A stretch of 64,000 bases of DNA from Saxidomus purpurata (Eukaryota; Mollusca; Bivalvia; Venerida; Veneridae). Both the position numbers and the translations under genes were made by a program. Positions 23,920 to 36,933 of this stretch are shown piece after piece. The stretch covers positions 8,657,532 through 8,721,531 of the forward strand of contig JAFMSR010000010.1 in NCBI GenBank assembly GCA_022818135.1, given 5' to 3'. Under the pieces are notes generated by a model, which searched no databases, had not been told where the DNA came from, and saw only the letters and a program-made list of their open reading frames with translations. Position 1 is the first letter of the stretch; the number at the start of each line of letters is the position of its first letter.

Positions 23920-25092
23920 ATAAAACACATGATAGTGTAGAGACGTCAACCGGGAAACTGATTGTCGCAGTCTAAATAAATATTTAATAGGTGTCTATTA
24001 CAAATTAATTGTGTTGAGGCGGTGTCTGATAGCGGCCATTTCTCCATCTGTGGAAATTAATATATTTCGGCTCTTTGATAAAATAATTATTACAGATTAT
24101 TTACATATATTTCTAGACACAGAGTAAAAAATAGCGTCATAGCCAAACTGGAAATCAAAAGTTTTTATTTAAATATTTATTGCCTGATACCACAGGTCTG
24201 ATGATCGTACAAATGGATAACGATGTCGATATTGGACAGAAAAACAGTAAGGTGGTAAAATATAGTTAGACATGTTTTGTTTTACTTATAATTATTATTT
24301 ATGATTATAAACATTTAAACACAATGTGAAGTAAAATCATAATGGCATAAGTCCATAAAGTGTAAATATCTAATAATGAGAATATGAAAGACAAAGTATA
24401 TTCAAGCATTTTTATTAAATTCAATAAATACCCTTTATTATTAATCATTTAATGATTTTAAGTTAAGGAAAGGTTGAATTCTATTGAATTATTGTTAGAT
24501 ATTTCTCAATTCTCTGGAATAGCTCATTTTGCAGAAAAAAACATCTGTCAAACAATGTGCAAGCAGCAAAATTACCCCTGGCAAAACAGAGAGCACAAAG
24601 TGTTTTAGCAAATCTGAGAAAACACAGCCATTTGGAGGACTAATATTACAGCAGATCAGTTCCATTAATTCACAGAAATCTAACAAAGACAAAAAGTTGC
24701 GGCGAAAGGACAAGAGAGAGTAAATGCTTTATTCGTAAGACATGATTGTAAGAACAGCTTATGTTTCAATGTGTTATTGCAACGCATGTGCGATTCGAAA
24801 GTCGGATGTGCGTATATGTGTCTTTGTGTGATAAGATTTTATGTAGTATTTTATTAATGAACATTATTAAAGTCTACACAGACATTTTTGGAGTATGATA
24901 CTAACAGAATAAACGATAATAGTGATACAATATATGTTATTTTTTCACTCACCTAGCAAAACAAACGAATATCCAATGAGATAAAATGAAGATTTATCGT
25001 TGAGACGAAACCATACCGGTATTATCCTTACTGGATACACATTCACGGCCATGCAGCAAACATTGACAAACAATACTACATTAAACGGTGAT
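23920..25092. other. No gene recognised
   Basis: AT-rich. Overlapping open frames on opposite strands at 24495-24723 lack any recognisable domain. Confidence 0.4.
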
Positions 25093-25350
25093 GTTCTTCA
25101 TGTGCTAATGAAAACTGTTTCCTGAAAGTTTAGATGCAAAAACTTGCGATCTTCCATTATAGAAATCGATTCATCCTAAGAAGACAATTTGAAGTTTACG
25201 ATGCAGAAACATTGTAGCAAGCACAGTGTGATAATTCGAGTTTTATTACATTGTTCTTTCAAGCTTATATAAAATCTGCTGCAGTTGATAACTATTGAAT
25301 TCTTGTTAGTTATTTGTATGATTATCGGAGCCATTGTTGGATAGAACCGC
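25093..25350 (+). repeat. Old tandem duplication, copy 1 (with 27302-27560)
   Basis: CATGTGCTAATGAAA, ACAGTGTGATAAT, TTATATTGTTCTTyCAAGCT-like, 'TATTGAATTCTTGTTAG' and 'TGTATGATTATCGG' recur in the same order and spacing 2.21 kb away. A TATA-like TTATATAAAATC (25265-25276) precedes the best conserved part. It may be a duplicated non-coding or promoter segment. Confidence 0.65.
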
Positions 25351-27301
25351 TGTCTAAGTATATGTACAAGAAATGCGAAGATGACAACTACCATATGTAC
25401 ATACATAAATGCTTAAGAATTTTCTATCCGCCGATACATGGATTCTACTGTTATAGAGTTCATGTAGCTAAAAATAGGGGAAAAAAACAAGAGAAATAGT
25501 ACATGTAGTAGGTGTCTATGTAAACATCAAACTATTCTAGGTTGTATTTAAATGGATGATTAAATACATCCGGTTTTAATCTTTTGTTTTATAACCTTTA
25601 AACATTGGTATCTCTTTTCCAAATTCAAGTCGATCAGGATGTTGTCTGCGGTGTCTGTGTGTGTGACGAAAACTATTATTAAGCTATTACTGTTACTTTA
25701 GCTAAAATCACAAAAAATCTTATATTTTTCCTTAAAGTATGAAATACAAAAAACGTTGGTCTATGCATATATGTACATGTATGTGCTGAGCGACCAGGCG
25801 GCATTGAGAAAATATATTTACGAGTTGCAAACATGGTAATGTAAAAATCAGCCCGACTATAACGATGTTGTGGAGAGTAAGAAAAATTATCGAAACGTAC
25901 CTCATATTGACAGTCCTTATATTCCATTTGCATAAAGTCAAAACAATGAAGAGCTATTATGATACACATTTCCTTCCAATAGTACTGTGACATGCGACTC
26001 TTTCATTGCTGCATTACTGATGCATATACCGCAGGCTGTTTTACCAATTTTCAATAGCTTTCTAGACATAGAAAAATAAAAAATGCAACAAACGGGTTGC
26101 TGAGGTAAAAGGCAAACCGGACAACTTAATGTTGTGACTCATTTAATATTGAGGGAAGGGTGATAAGGTGTCTGTTACAAATGTACTGTGATTTGATACT
26201 GTGGGCTACAATTGGTCAGTGTCTAACGTATTTATTTATTTATTTTGTCTGATGCGTTAATGTTTTCGGGTCATTTAGATAGGTTAAGACTTATTCATTG
26301 TATTAAGCGAATTAGTTATGCCTATACAAGGTAGTGACGTAAACTATCCAGTTATGTAAAACAAAACAACACATGGTCATCGTCTGCCAACATCGTCTTA
26401 CAACATCGTCTTACAAGATGTTAGAAAAATCTAGTTAAGTTACACATCATCATTTTGAGTTAAAAGTAAATTTTATGGCTACATGCCTTAACATCATAAT
26501 TTAGGCTGATATTAGACGGAGTTACAGAACCTTATAATTGTTACGTTTAAGATAATATTTGACACGTATTAGTATGCTTTGTACAATTTTCCATATTTCT
26601 TATATCATAAAATAAATGAATGGAATACTATGAGTACCAGTATATTTAAAGTAAGCAAAAACAATATACTTTCGACATTGTCATTCTTTTAATAATTAAA
26701 CCATGAACAGTCTATATTTGTTAGAAATAATATTGTACATCTTTGCTGAAAAAATAAGACAGTTCATTAGCTTTGATCGATATACTCAAAATGGCCACCG
26801 AAACTTGTGAAACTAAGTTATTTAGATGACATTACGTATGTGAGTAGGATTGCTACAAAACTGACTAATGTACATGAATTAAAATTGAGTTTCCATGTGA
26901 ATAGATAAAAATGTTTTCTTGCAGACAGTTCTCGGAAGGTATAATTAGACAGCCAGCCAAATTGACGTACAAATGTAGCAGCAAGCTTTATTTCACTACC
27001 ATTCAGATTTTTCGTAACTATTCTAGTAATTCCAAAACGAATGTACTGAAAGATATCTCTGCGTTCTAACAGATAAAACTGACATATTGTATCCTATCAC
27101 TATCCTAGTCAAACACTTGTCTATCACAATAAGATTGAATTAGTTAGATGACATGCCGTTTCAACTCTTTATTATGGTAATGTATGAGAGGGTATCAAGT
27201 CAATGTTCAACGGGATCAAAATATTCTTTATGAACATGCGTACATACTCAGTCAAACAGAAATATGTATTATTAAAAGATACAGCATGCAACAATCGGTT
27301 G
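25351..27301. other. No gene recognised
   Basis: AT-rich sequence with no supported gene. Open frames at 25314-25499 (plus) and 25679-25993 (minus) are unrecognised. Confidence 0.4.
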
Positions 27302-27560
27302 TTTGCTCATGTGCTAATGAAATCATAGTTCCCTGAATTTCAAGTTGCTTAAACCTTACAGTATTCCATTAACTAAATCGATAGAAAATCTAAATTTAAC
27401 GATACGACATCCAGTACAGTGTGATAATGCTATGTTTGTTATATTGTTCTTCCAAGCTCAAATAAAGTCCGATGAAGTTGATTATTATTGAATTCTTGTT
27501 AGAAGTTTGCTGCGTCAGGTAATATTGTATGATTATCGGCTTCAATATTGGTTAGAATTT
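27302..27560 (+). repeat. Old tandem duplication, copy 2 (with 25093-25350)
   Basis: Diverged but collinear with copy 1, offset 2209-2211 bp from end to end. It has GCTCAAATAAAG where copy 1 has the TATA-like sequence. Confidence 0.65.
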
Positions 27561-27844
27561 ATACTATGAATAACAAATGATGGTGATTGCAAATGCAAAC
27601 TTAAAAGTTTATGACAGAATAATCTATCCGATGGATGCCTTTCTACACGAGAAGTCTTGCATATACGAGTGCAAACAGTTCATTGAATCTTTAATGATAA
27701 TCTCATTTCATTTAAAACAAGATTGAGTCCACACATTTTCAAGGTGTACATGTATAAAAGTAAGTATTGCTATCTTTTGTTTTTAGATTTACAACTAATT
27801 TTCGTCTTTAAATATCTAATTAAATATAGTTTCATTACTTTTAA

Positions 27845-28102
27845 ATGAAATATATCCCTTGCTATGATCGGCTATTGATTATTTCAAATAACGTGGGCTG
27901 CTACATAAACAGTAAGTATATACAATGTATTCATTTGTTTCTGAACTTCCAAGAGCTTGTATTGTTGATTGGCTTGTTGACGGTATTTTTAGTCTGGATT
28001 CATATCGTCTGGCATGCTCTTTATTGCTTGTTACGAAAAAATGCTTCTATGTTACAAAAAGAAACTTTGGCTAGACCGGAACAGAATCAAGCAAATGGAT
28101 AA
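27845..28102 (+). CDS. Possible small membrane-protein ORF or terminal exon (uncertain)
   Basis: An 85-codon ATG frame. Residues about 38-63 (beginning LVLLIGLLTVFLVWIHIVW) form one strongly hydrophobic segment, followed by a basic then polar tail ending ARPEQNQANG. The tail region is less AT-rich than its surroundings. I recognise no family. It lies about 290 bp after the second copy of a duplicated segment. It could be a small single-pass protein, the last exon of a membrane protein, or chance. No splice sites were established. Confidence 0.2.
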   Translation: MKYIPCYDRLLIISNNVGCYINSKYIQCIHLFLNFQELVLLIGLLTVFLVWIHIVWHALYCLLRKNASMLQKETLARPEQNQANG

Positions 28103-30384
28103 TGCCACGTCTGCCCAAAACTGATCAGCATTATTGTGGAGTATTTCTCGGAAACTTGTGCGTGAAATTATATGCTCACTACACTTTCGATTCAATGTAA
28201 TGTAACTAGCACTTTTATCTCCAGATAAGAAACGTACATCAAGTTAATACACTACCTGCCCATTAGAGCATATCAACAACTTATACAGAAATCCATATTA
28301 AACATTAATTTTACTATGGAGAACATTCAAGAATTCTGACCAAACGATTGGCTATTATACATAACAATGTTCAAAATTCAACTGCTCAAGGTTGAGGTCA
28401 CACTCATAGAATAGTAACTTCTAACATCCTTCAATGAATTTAAAATTTTCCTATCATAGTAATAAACAAAGGTCATGGTCACATTTAACATTCAAAGGTC
28501 AGATGACAATGTTTCTCCTTGATGGTATTGAAATTTTACGCAAGCCGTATGATAATCTGTATTATCTTGTAGATTATATACATACACCAGTATTTAGTTG
28601 TTTCCTTTGAAGGCGGATTAAGTATTTTTTCTTACAAAAGTTAATTATAGTTTAGCACTGCAAACTTTAAAAAACCCAAGATACTTTCACATAGTGAATA
28701 AGACAATGTTTCTTTGCAGGAGTACACATGACATCAATTGCAACTTGTCCTCAGTGAATATAGTACGCTACACGGAAAATCAATAGAATTGAATTGTACC
28801 TATACTAACATACTTACATCATGGTGCAAACCGATCAATGCTTACGTATTCACAGAACGTCATGCTGATACTTGAAATTTATAAAAAAAAGTTTCAGCCA
28901 GAATGTAAAGCTATAACTGTTTGTTTATGAAAGCAAAATAACAGAATATACCTTATGTCTTGTTTAAGAAGTTCAATTTTCTTACACAGTTCCATCTTAA
29001 GAACCTTGCATCGGGCTGCTCGGCGTAAAGTGCCACTCAAGCCACAGACCAAAGAGCATTAACTTTTCTCTCCGCCTGTTCATTAGCTTACCCCAACATT
29101 ATGCATTGGTACTTTTTCATAATTTACCGTTACAACACTATAATATTTCTTTGGCGTTTTATCTAAGAAAATGTGCGGTTTATAACGTTCATTTGTATCA
29201 AGAATAGGGGCCTGCATCTTACTGTAAGTTTGCGGATGATTGCTTTCGTGACTACAAACTATTCCACGCTGAGTCCGCAACCTGATTAGGAGTAAAACAT
29301 TTGTTCACACTTGCGCCTTTCCACACTTTTTAATTTCTGTCTTTACATATTCAGAACAACGAAATTAAATTGTATTTTAAGAGATTTTATCGTTTTCGAA
29401 CCTGTTAATGAATAACAGCTTCAACAAATAAGCAGAGAAGGTATACACTTTTGTTGAATTAAAATGTCAGAGCTTACACATGTTAGATTTTATTTCTGCC
29501 TACTAGTAAATGAAGCTGGGTACATGTAATGTCATAGAATAGATCATCACACTATAAAATGCTCATGAATAAGTTATGTACTGTTTATTTCGGAGCTGAA
29601 GACAAAAATAACGCCCGCAAACCGCTAAATAAATTATTAGTATCTGGTCTCCATACAAAATGTTGATATAATATTAAACAGAATTTGCATGTTTTAGCAT
29701 ACTAATAGTAAACACTTATTATGTTGATGAATAAAGGAAGTTTTTGTCATTCGTTATTATAAAATCATATACACTTTTTCTGTCCATGAATTCAAACATA
29801 GCCGTTGCAGCATTAACCTTAAATTTTGATTTGCAATAGATATATTTACTAGAATGATACTTTCGGTTTTTTGGTCTAGTGGAGCAAAACAACGTTTATT
29901 TTAGAGATTATACAGTACAACAGCTGATTGGCTATGCGACAAAAACAAAACATCCTACTTTTTCAATATGGTGACAATTCCCAATAAACTAATCACATCC
30001 GTCTTTGGTAATGAACTGTGTACAAAAAAGTCAAAACGTACCTTACATAGCTGTTCTTTTGTATTCCTTTTTCAACTGAATATTTTATTGAAATCAGAAC
30101 AAGACGTTCTCAGATTTCTTTCCAATTCAATGTTGCCTCCCGCCCTATTTCGTGAAAAACATTTATTAGTAACCCTGATACCACGACATTGTGTCAAATA
30201 CGTATATCCAAATACACACACTAAGAAATGGAGACAAAACTTAACAAACAGCTCCGATGCAGAACGAACGTACTGATGATATTCTATTCCAGACTACAAG
30301 TCAACTGCAATGCAGCGTAATGTAAATGATTAAATATTTATGGTAACTTAACAGTTACAAATAAGTTATGCCTTTGATGATGTA
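28103..30384. other. No gene recognised; weak bivalve repeat at 28370-28520
   Basis: A short decayed TGACCT-type segment (AAGGTTGAGGTCACACTCAT; AAAGGTCATGGTCACATTTA) lies at 28370-28520. The rest is AT-rich with no supported feature. Confidence 0.4.
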
Positions 30385-30399
30385 ATGAATATTACTGTT

Positions 30400-30545
30400 A
30401 TGTGCATCGTTGTACCAAAATCACTCATCACGCAGGTTGTGGGTTCAAGCCCCACTGGGGGTAAAAACCGTACCTCCTCATATGACATCAGTACTGGTTT
30501 TTCCAGGAAGCGGGACGTTGAGAGTGATAAACTAAACGCTTTATT
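30400..30545 (+). mobile_element. tRNA-derived SINE fragment
   Basis: A B-box-like GTGGGTTCAAGCCCCA lies near 30438. The segment after it (ATCAGTACTGGTTTTTCCAG, GAAGCGGG, TTGAGAGTG) matches the corresponding part of the minus-strand SINE at 32595-32845, so both belong to one SINE family. The A-box half is decayed. Confidence 0.6.
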
Positions 30546-30589
30546 CACAATCGAGCTAAAAAAAATTAGTATTACCTAAAGTAAAATTA

Positions 30590-32590
30590 CTTCGTTTATA
30601 AAATTAAAGAATTTCCGTTTTTAGGGGTATATACAGGTTTATTTTGCTTTGTAATATTTACATATATATACAAATGGAGAGTGAACGTTCAACGGAATGT
30701 ATATTTGAGCTATAATCTTTTTTCTCTGACATGTTCAACATATTCGATCTTAACGTTGATATTTTACCAGTCATTATGTCTGATTTGACGAGCATTAATG
30801 TCATTCCAAATCGACGGACCCCTTGTAATTTTTTCATTTTCGTTAAGATAATGTGAAATCTGATTGATTTAAATCTGAGATGGTAGAAGAGCTAAATACC
30901 GCTGAATTATTGCAAGTAAGCTCACGATCAATAATCCAATAGCTTATCGTTTGTTAACAATGGAAACGTGCTGAACAGAAGGTGATTTCTATCAGTGCAT
31001 GTTTGTGGTTTCACAAATGATTTACTTACATTGATTTTAGATAATTGATTATTTAATCAGTCAGAATATCGCAAGAACAAGTACTATTATTGAATTTTTA
31101 ATTTTTAAATCTACATAGTTTTCAAACTTCTGATAATATGGCTTGCATTTGAAATTTAAGCTTTCTTCAAATTTATTTTTAGTTTAGCTAAAATTGATAA
31201 TTAAACTAACGAGAATATCACTAAAACATTGTAGTCGTTGTTCGTCTATTAACGTATATGTTTTCTTAAAGTCTTCCTTAATTTCAATTCCTGTTCTGCA
31301 CTTTTCCTTCGCAATACAGGTGATTCCTTTTTGTCCCGTCTTCAAAGATGTTTGTAAACTAAATTTGTATGACTTACCCGTTACTGTCTTATCTACCACT
31401 CTTCTATGAGCAATGAAGATTTTTACTTTTGCTCATTAAAACATACAGGCAAAGTGTGAAGACAGTGTAGCTCAGGGTGATCAAACTGTTTTTAAGTATC
31501 CGGTTAGTTCTATTTCCCAAACATAAAATACATAGACCCAGACAGTTTGTGGAGGCTACAAATACGCGAACACGTCTCTATTTAGCGTTGTCGTATACTC
31601 CTAAATGCTCCTATATGAAATTGTATTACTCACCACTATTCGTACCGTTCTTGTTCTTCTTTCGGTATCATGGCTTCAAATTCCTCATGCTCAAATGAAT
31701 TTCTGCACAAAACGGGTTTTAACTTCTAACGCCGTACATTATTGGAAACAAAATGACTATAGTTTAAAAACCATTTTAAATATTAACGTAGGTCAAGTCA
31801 CAAATTTTATATTTTATGTCCAGTTTTATATGAACTGTTTTGCTCATGTTTCACTCAATGCATTGACCGAGTGGACATAATGAAACCAAAATCTGCAAAT
31901 ATACACATTTTCGCTACCAGCTGCCTCGGCCTATATCATAAGGATTGTGAACTAGGTTTAATATTATCTTTACAATATAATCTCTTTTATGACTACTTTT
32001 ATTGAAATTTGCGACCAATCACAAAACCAAACATGTACAGACCACAAAAACTTACTCCTAGTATATGTTGTCTTTGAAACATTACATAATTCTTTGATGA
32101 TTAAAGCAAGGGGTAACTGTATACTTTTAGTTTTATCATATTTGTTAAATGCACCAATCTATATTCACAATTTAATGTGTTGGTATACAAACTATCTTTA
32201 GAAAGTTTTTTTTTGAAATTATCGGATAAAAATTGTTCTGAATTGAATAACAATTTTGGTTTTGTTTTGTTGTTCTGAATTTAATTTGAAACAGTATTGG
32301 AAATAGCTAAAGATATAAACGCCAAGAAAATAGCACCTGTTGATGTGCACGTAAAAGGTATATGATTGGTTACCCTAACAATCGCCACCGGTGACCAAAT
32401 TATCACGTAACGTCGAGTGTTAATTAGTATCATGTTACTAAATGTGAAAATCAATGGAATAGGATCTTACCTAGACAATTTACCATCTTGCACATGTCTA
32501 ACATCACAAGGCTTATCAATCAATGCCGTGTGCAATACCCTATAGTCTACAGATCAGTTTTATATCTGCGTCGTTTTGCCAAACCTTAGA
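30590..32590. other. No gene recognised
   Basis: AT-rich. Opposite-strand open frames at 31184-31409 and plus frames at 31477-31880 lack recognisable domains. A GGTAAGT at about 31368-31374 (minus) resembles a splice donor but has no supporting exon. Confidence 0.35.
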
Positions 32591-32594
32591 TAGC

Positions 32595-32845
32595 AGAATA
32601 AAAATCTTTTTTTGTTTGTTTTGTTTTTTGTTTGTTGTTTAACGCCTGTTCCAACCTTACATTTGCTCATTTTAACAGGCGAGCATTGTACCTAACAGTC
32701 GTTCCTAGGAAGAACCAGTACTAGACTCCTATCCTTCGTAAGAAACTGCCAACTTTCTCACATAAAGAGGCATGGTCCGTAGCAGGGTGCAAAACCATGA
32801 CCGTGATTTCAAGTCTAACCACTCGACCACGTAGGCCGTGACAAT
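32595..32845 (-). mobile_element. tRNA-derived SINE, near complete
   Basis: On the minus strand it opens CGTGGTCGAGTGGTTAGA (A box), followed by a B-box region decayed to GGTTTTGCACCCTGC. A conserved body contains TAGTACTGGTTCTTCCTAGG and ACAATGCTCGCCTGTT. It ends GTTTAAACAA-like followed by a CAAA-rich tail (plus strand 32605-32640). The organisation matches bivalve V-type SINEs. I name no family with certainty. Confidence 0.7.
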
Positions 32846-33970
32846 AAATATATTCCATAACATTTAATTTGCATTCCCAGTCTAAGGAAATATTATACTA
32901 ATGTATTTTGCGATAGGAAATTGCTGTACTTTCATATTGTATTATACAATCTCACATAACTCATGCTTTTTGTTTACATACGGATCTCGTAAAATTTAAC
33001 ATTTAAAAGATAAAAGCGATATAAGAACGTATGCACCCCCTGAAATGCGTTTATCAATTTAATTATCTAATGTCAAATAATGACGTGTGTAACTGATCAG
33101 GGAACGTACAAATGCACATAATTATGAGAAAGTCTCAAATTGTATGTATTTCTACAACTTGACAGTGCTAAGAAATAAATTTGACCTACCGTAAAAAATG
33201 TTTGCTCTTCTGTTGTAGCACAGATACTGGTACGGTATTCCAGTTACATTGAACAACTCTGATACGATCAGAATGGGTACACAGATATCAAGACTTTTGT
33301 CACTGTTAAAATATTTTTCTGTCCGATATCACTGTAGAATCTCTGCTCGCTTATTGCTATGTCTTTATCAATAATGCCGTTCAGACCTTAGTGGCTCATG
33401 TACCAATAATGAATCATTTTCTAAACGCCAAAAAGGGAAAAGAGATTCAAGAGCAATATCGTTTTACAGTAAAAAGCCCAAAGAGTGCTGTGCAAAATTT
33501 TGATGACTGTTTGGTGATTCTTGGAATGCATCCTTTGTTTATAATTTTTGTGAGTGCAAACACCAACAGGAGATCTCTCGCAGTCATAACTTAAGTAAAG
33601 TTTGTGGCAACATTTATAAATATATGTCGCACTGTCGTGTAAAACAGCCCTCGTGTCATACCGAATATCAACTTCTCCCTTTATCCTCCTCTATTTGTAA
33701 AGATAATCATTGGAAACTGTTTGTTTAAGATAATTCTGTGCGGGTAAGAAACTGTTCAGCATTTTTATCTTAAAAAACATTTTCATCTCATTTCAGACTG
33801 TAATTTGGCGTGGGAAATCATACGAAAATGGCATTGAATCTCAAAGATGGTATCGATCAAAGAAAACAAAGAAAAGTATATTTAATTTAGCAGACGGATT
33901 TGCATTTTGAAAAAAAATAACACAAAAGTAACCCCTGAAACTACAACTTCATTACTTTTAACGGCGTTGT
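32846..33970. other. No gene recognised
   Basis: AT-rich. A segment at 33319-33360 resembles 12562-12604. The 67-codon frame at 33391-33594 is unrecognised. Confidence 0.4.
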
Positions 33971-33976
33971 CAGTAG

Positions 33977-34747
33977 AGAATATTAGGCTACTGTCTTTTG
34001 ATAACAGGTGATATCAGGTGAGGTAGATGCGGCCGGAAAAGGCGAGGCTATGCTCAATTTTGTATGAAGCAAAATTTTAGAAAAGTTGATTCTCATGTTT
34101 TAATCACTATCTAATGTTCATAGTAAGTTCTTACTACTGGTATGATATGGCCTGCAACCTATCAGCCAGCTATCAAAAATGTAAATCTGCCTTTAAACTG
34201 CTCACTACAGACTATAGATCTGTTCACTTGTTCCTTGTTAATTTACAAGTAGAAAACTGTAGTGTTGTTGTTGTGCCTACGCCACCGCGTTGAAAATGAA
34301 TGTGTATTACTTTTGGAAATTCTTGAGCGTTTTATTTTGAATTTCTTTTTTGAAAAAGTAATATCATAACATAGATCATCTATAATAACAATTCAACATT
34401 TATGAATATTCTTATGACTTTATTTATAAAACAATATTTATGTCGTTTTGTTTTCTTTGTCCTTTGAAATGTAAAACTATAGATCAATGTGCATGTAAAA
34501 ATAATTCGAAATCATATTCAAACATAAATCAACGTATTTATTCTATTTAGGCTCCTAAAAATGCAAAACAGTAATGTATGAAGATGTTGCATGCTAAATC
34601 GAATATTAGTCAACTGTTTTTTGACAACAGGTGATATCAGGATCGGCAGATACGGTCGGAAAAAAGCTCGACAGAGCCTCGCCTTTTCTGGCCACATCTG
34701 AGTTACCTGATATCACCTGTTATCAAAAGACAGTAGCCTAATATTCT
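33977..34747. mobile_element. Inverted-repeat element (about 771 bp) with an internal hairpin
   Basis: AGAATATTAGGCTACTGTCT, continuing through GATAACAGGTGATATCAGGT, occurs at 33977 and as its reverse complement ending at 34747. The similarity runs about 70 bp inward to GGAAAAGGCGAGGC. Just inside the right end a second, inverted copy of the same words (ACAACAGGTGATATCAGG at about 34625) makes a hairpin of about 130 bp. There are no coding frames. It is best read as a MITE or fold-back element in which one end duplicated in inverted orientation. Confidence 0.75.
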
Positions 34748-35168
34748 ATAAATGCCATCATACTAATTACGTGAAGTGTTCAGATATTGCAACAAATTTT
34801 AATTTTAAACTACCTTGATAAGCAAATAAACTATGAAAACGACTTTTCAGGTTGTAACTCTTAATCAAAAACATAGTTATATTTGACTCATGCACTTTCA
34901 TTTGAAATTAAAAAGCACCTCATTTAATTGCAGTATACCCTGCTCACGGAACCAATAAGTAATTAAACAGTGTTGCCGAGTTGCGTGAACAATACGATAA
35001 AAGCAATTGCATTGATTTATAAAATGGAAAGTTTACAGCTGCCTACTGCATGTTGTAAATACATGTGATTAGATAGTATATCTGTGCTAATGAATCGACT
35101 AAAGCAAAAATCTTAATTTTCATATACAGAATACTCTCGTCTCATCATACTAAGGACACGAGCTATTG
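34748..35168. other. No gene recognised
   Basis: AT-rich sequence up to the assembly gap. Confidence 0.4.
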
Positions 35169-35668
35169 NNNNNNNNNNNNNNNNNNNNNNNNNNNNNNNN
35201 NNNNNNNNNNNNNNNNNNNNNNNNNNNNNNNNNNNNNNNNNNNNNNNNNNNNNNNNNNNNNNNNNNNNNNNNNNNNNNNNNNNNNNNNNNNNNNNNNNNN
35301 NNNNNNNNNNNNNNNNNNNNNNNNNNNNNNNNNNNNNNNNNNNNNNNNNNNNNNNNNNNNNNNNNNNNNNNNNNNNNNNNNNNNNNNNNNNNNNNNNNNN
35401 NNNNNNNNNNNNNNNNNNNNNNNNNNNNNNNNNNNNNNNNNNNNNNNNNNNNNNNNNNNNNNNNNNNNNNNNNNNNNNNNNNNNNNNNNNNNNNNNNNNN
35501 NNNNNNNNNNNNNNNNNNNNNNNNNNNNNNNNNNNNNNNNNNNNNNNNNNNNNNNNNNNNNNNNNNNNNNNNNNNNNNNNNNNNNNNNNNNNNNNNNNNN
35601 NNNNNNNNNNNNNNNNNNNNNNNNNNNNNNNNNNNNNNNNNNNNNNNNNNNNNNNNNNNNNNNNNNNN
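35169..35668. other. Assembly gap, 500 N
   Basis: Exactly 500 N, a conventional gap size that need not reflect the true distance. Open frames spanning it are meaningless. Confidence 1.
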
Positions 35669-36917
35669 CCTTAATTTGAGTTTTTGTTGATTAAACTGAT
35701 TTTCTTTAGAATTCAACCGTTGCTCCGAATACATTTTACATTCTCTAAACCTTTCATTAGTGACTAATTGTGTTCAAATTAAGTTGTTGGCTGTCTCCAT
35801 CTTGATTTCAAATTAACAATATTCAGTAGCAGTACATCCGGGTTTTATTAGTTTTCCGTGAATTTCAAATTAAAGAACGAACTTCATTAAAGTTGTATTA
35901 CACTAAAATGACGATACAGAAATATTGTCAAATAAGGTGCTTCAACACATTTAATGCTTTGAAAACATTCAAAAAGTGTTCTTACAAGGTATAATAATAC
36001 ATGTATAGGTCCATTAATTGAGAAAGTTTCACGAGAAATAAAACGGTTGTACAGATTCTTATGTTTTATTTATAACTTTGCAAGGAGTATAGAAAGGTCA
36101 AACAGTTACTTTGAAGGCCCAAATGTAAAAGAAAATCACAACGTTGAACTAATGACATTAATGTTGCCAACTTTGAAGGGCAATTTGCTTAAAAGATATT
36201 TATTGGTGCTGTTGTAAATCTGTATAAATGAACAAACAAGTAACTCTCATGAATTTTTAATGTGAATTTCACAGCTCATACCAAACGTCTGATAAATTAT
36301 TAATGTAGGATTATGTGTGAAGCATTTGCCGAAACAGATTTATGATCATTAAAGGTGACATGTTGTCTCCCTATATCGCCGTCTGTACAAAGTTATACGA
36401 AATATCCGGGGAACGCACCCTAGGGGCAGATTTGTGCAACCGAAAATAGAAATCATGCAGACGTTTGGATTTTCAGGACTTTTTTATCAAAGATGCACAA
36501 AGGCTAAAGGGAAATTAATTCCATAAAATTGGTTCAATTAAGTCACGAAACTTACAGAAAATATGTTAAGATTATCTAATAAAGAATATCATTTCACTAT
36601 TGTATCGAAATAAATATTTTTCACGGAATGAACTGATGCATACAAACTTGTACATCACTATCTCTCATGTCCTGGACAACTGCCTCGTTAACACTATATC
36701 CCGAGAAGAGAAAATTTCCTTAGGGGCCTTATTGCTTCAGAAAACGGGGCTTGGCAGTCTTTGGGGGAAGTGTCAAAAGGGATTTGCCTACCTGTATGAA
36801 AGTCTTATTGTCAAATTGGTCAAGATTTGTAGCGTATGGCGTTTTGTTAATATGTCATCCTTAAAACTATTAGCCCATAGGGGCAGATAATCGGATATAG
36901 CCAAGATTAACATGTTT
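35669..36917. other. No gene recognised
   Basis: AT-rich sequence. The 96-codon frame at 36600-36890 has no domain. Confidence 0.4.
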
Positions 36918-36933
36918 TATTCAACTTTCAACT

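Noticed and set aside
30366..30548. 60-codon minus frame containing PPVGLEPTTCV
   Set aside because: This peptide is the antisense translation of a tRNA-like SINE B-box region, a well-known false ORF signature.
31184..31409. Opposite-strand 71-codon frames with a GGTAAGT donor-like site
   Set aside because: The peptide resembles no family I know, no acceptor or second exon was found, and mirrored open frames are common in AT-rich DNA.
35150..35734. Open frames of 194 and 174 codons on both strands
   Set aside because: They consist almost wholly of undetermined bases in the 500-N gap.
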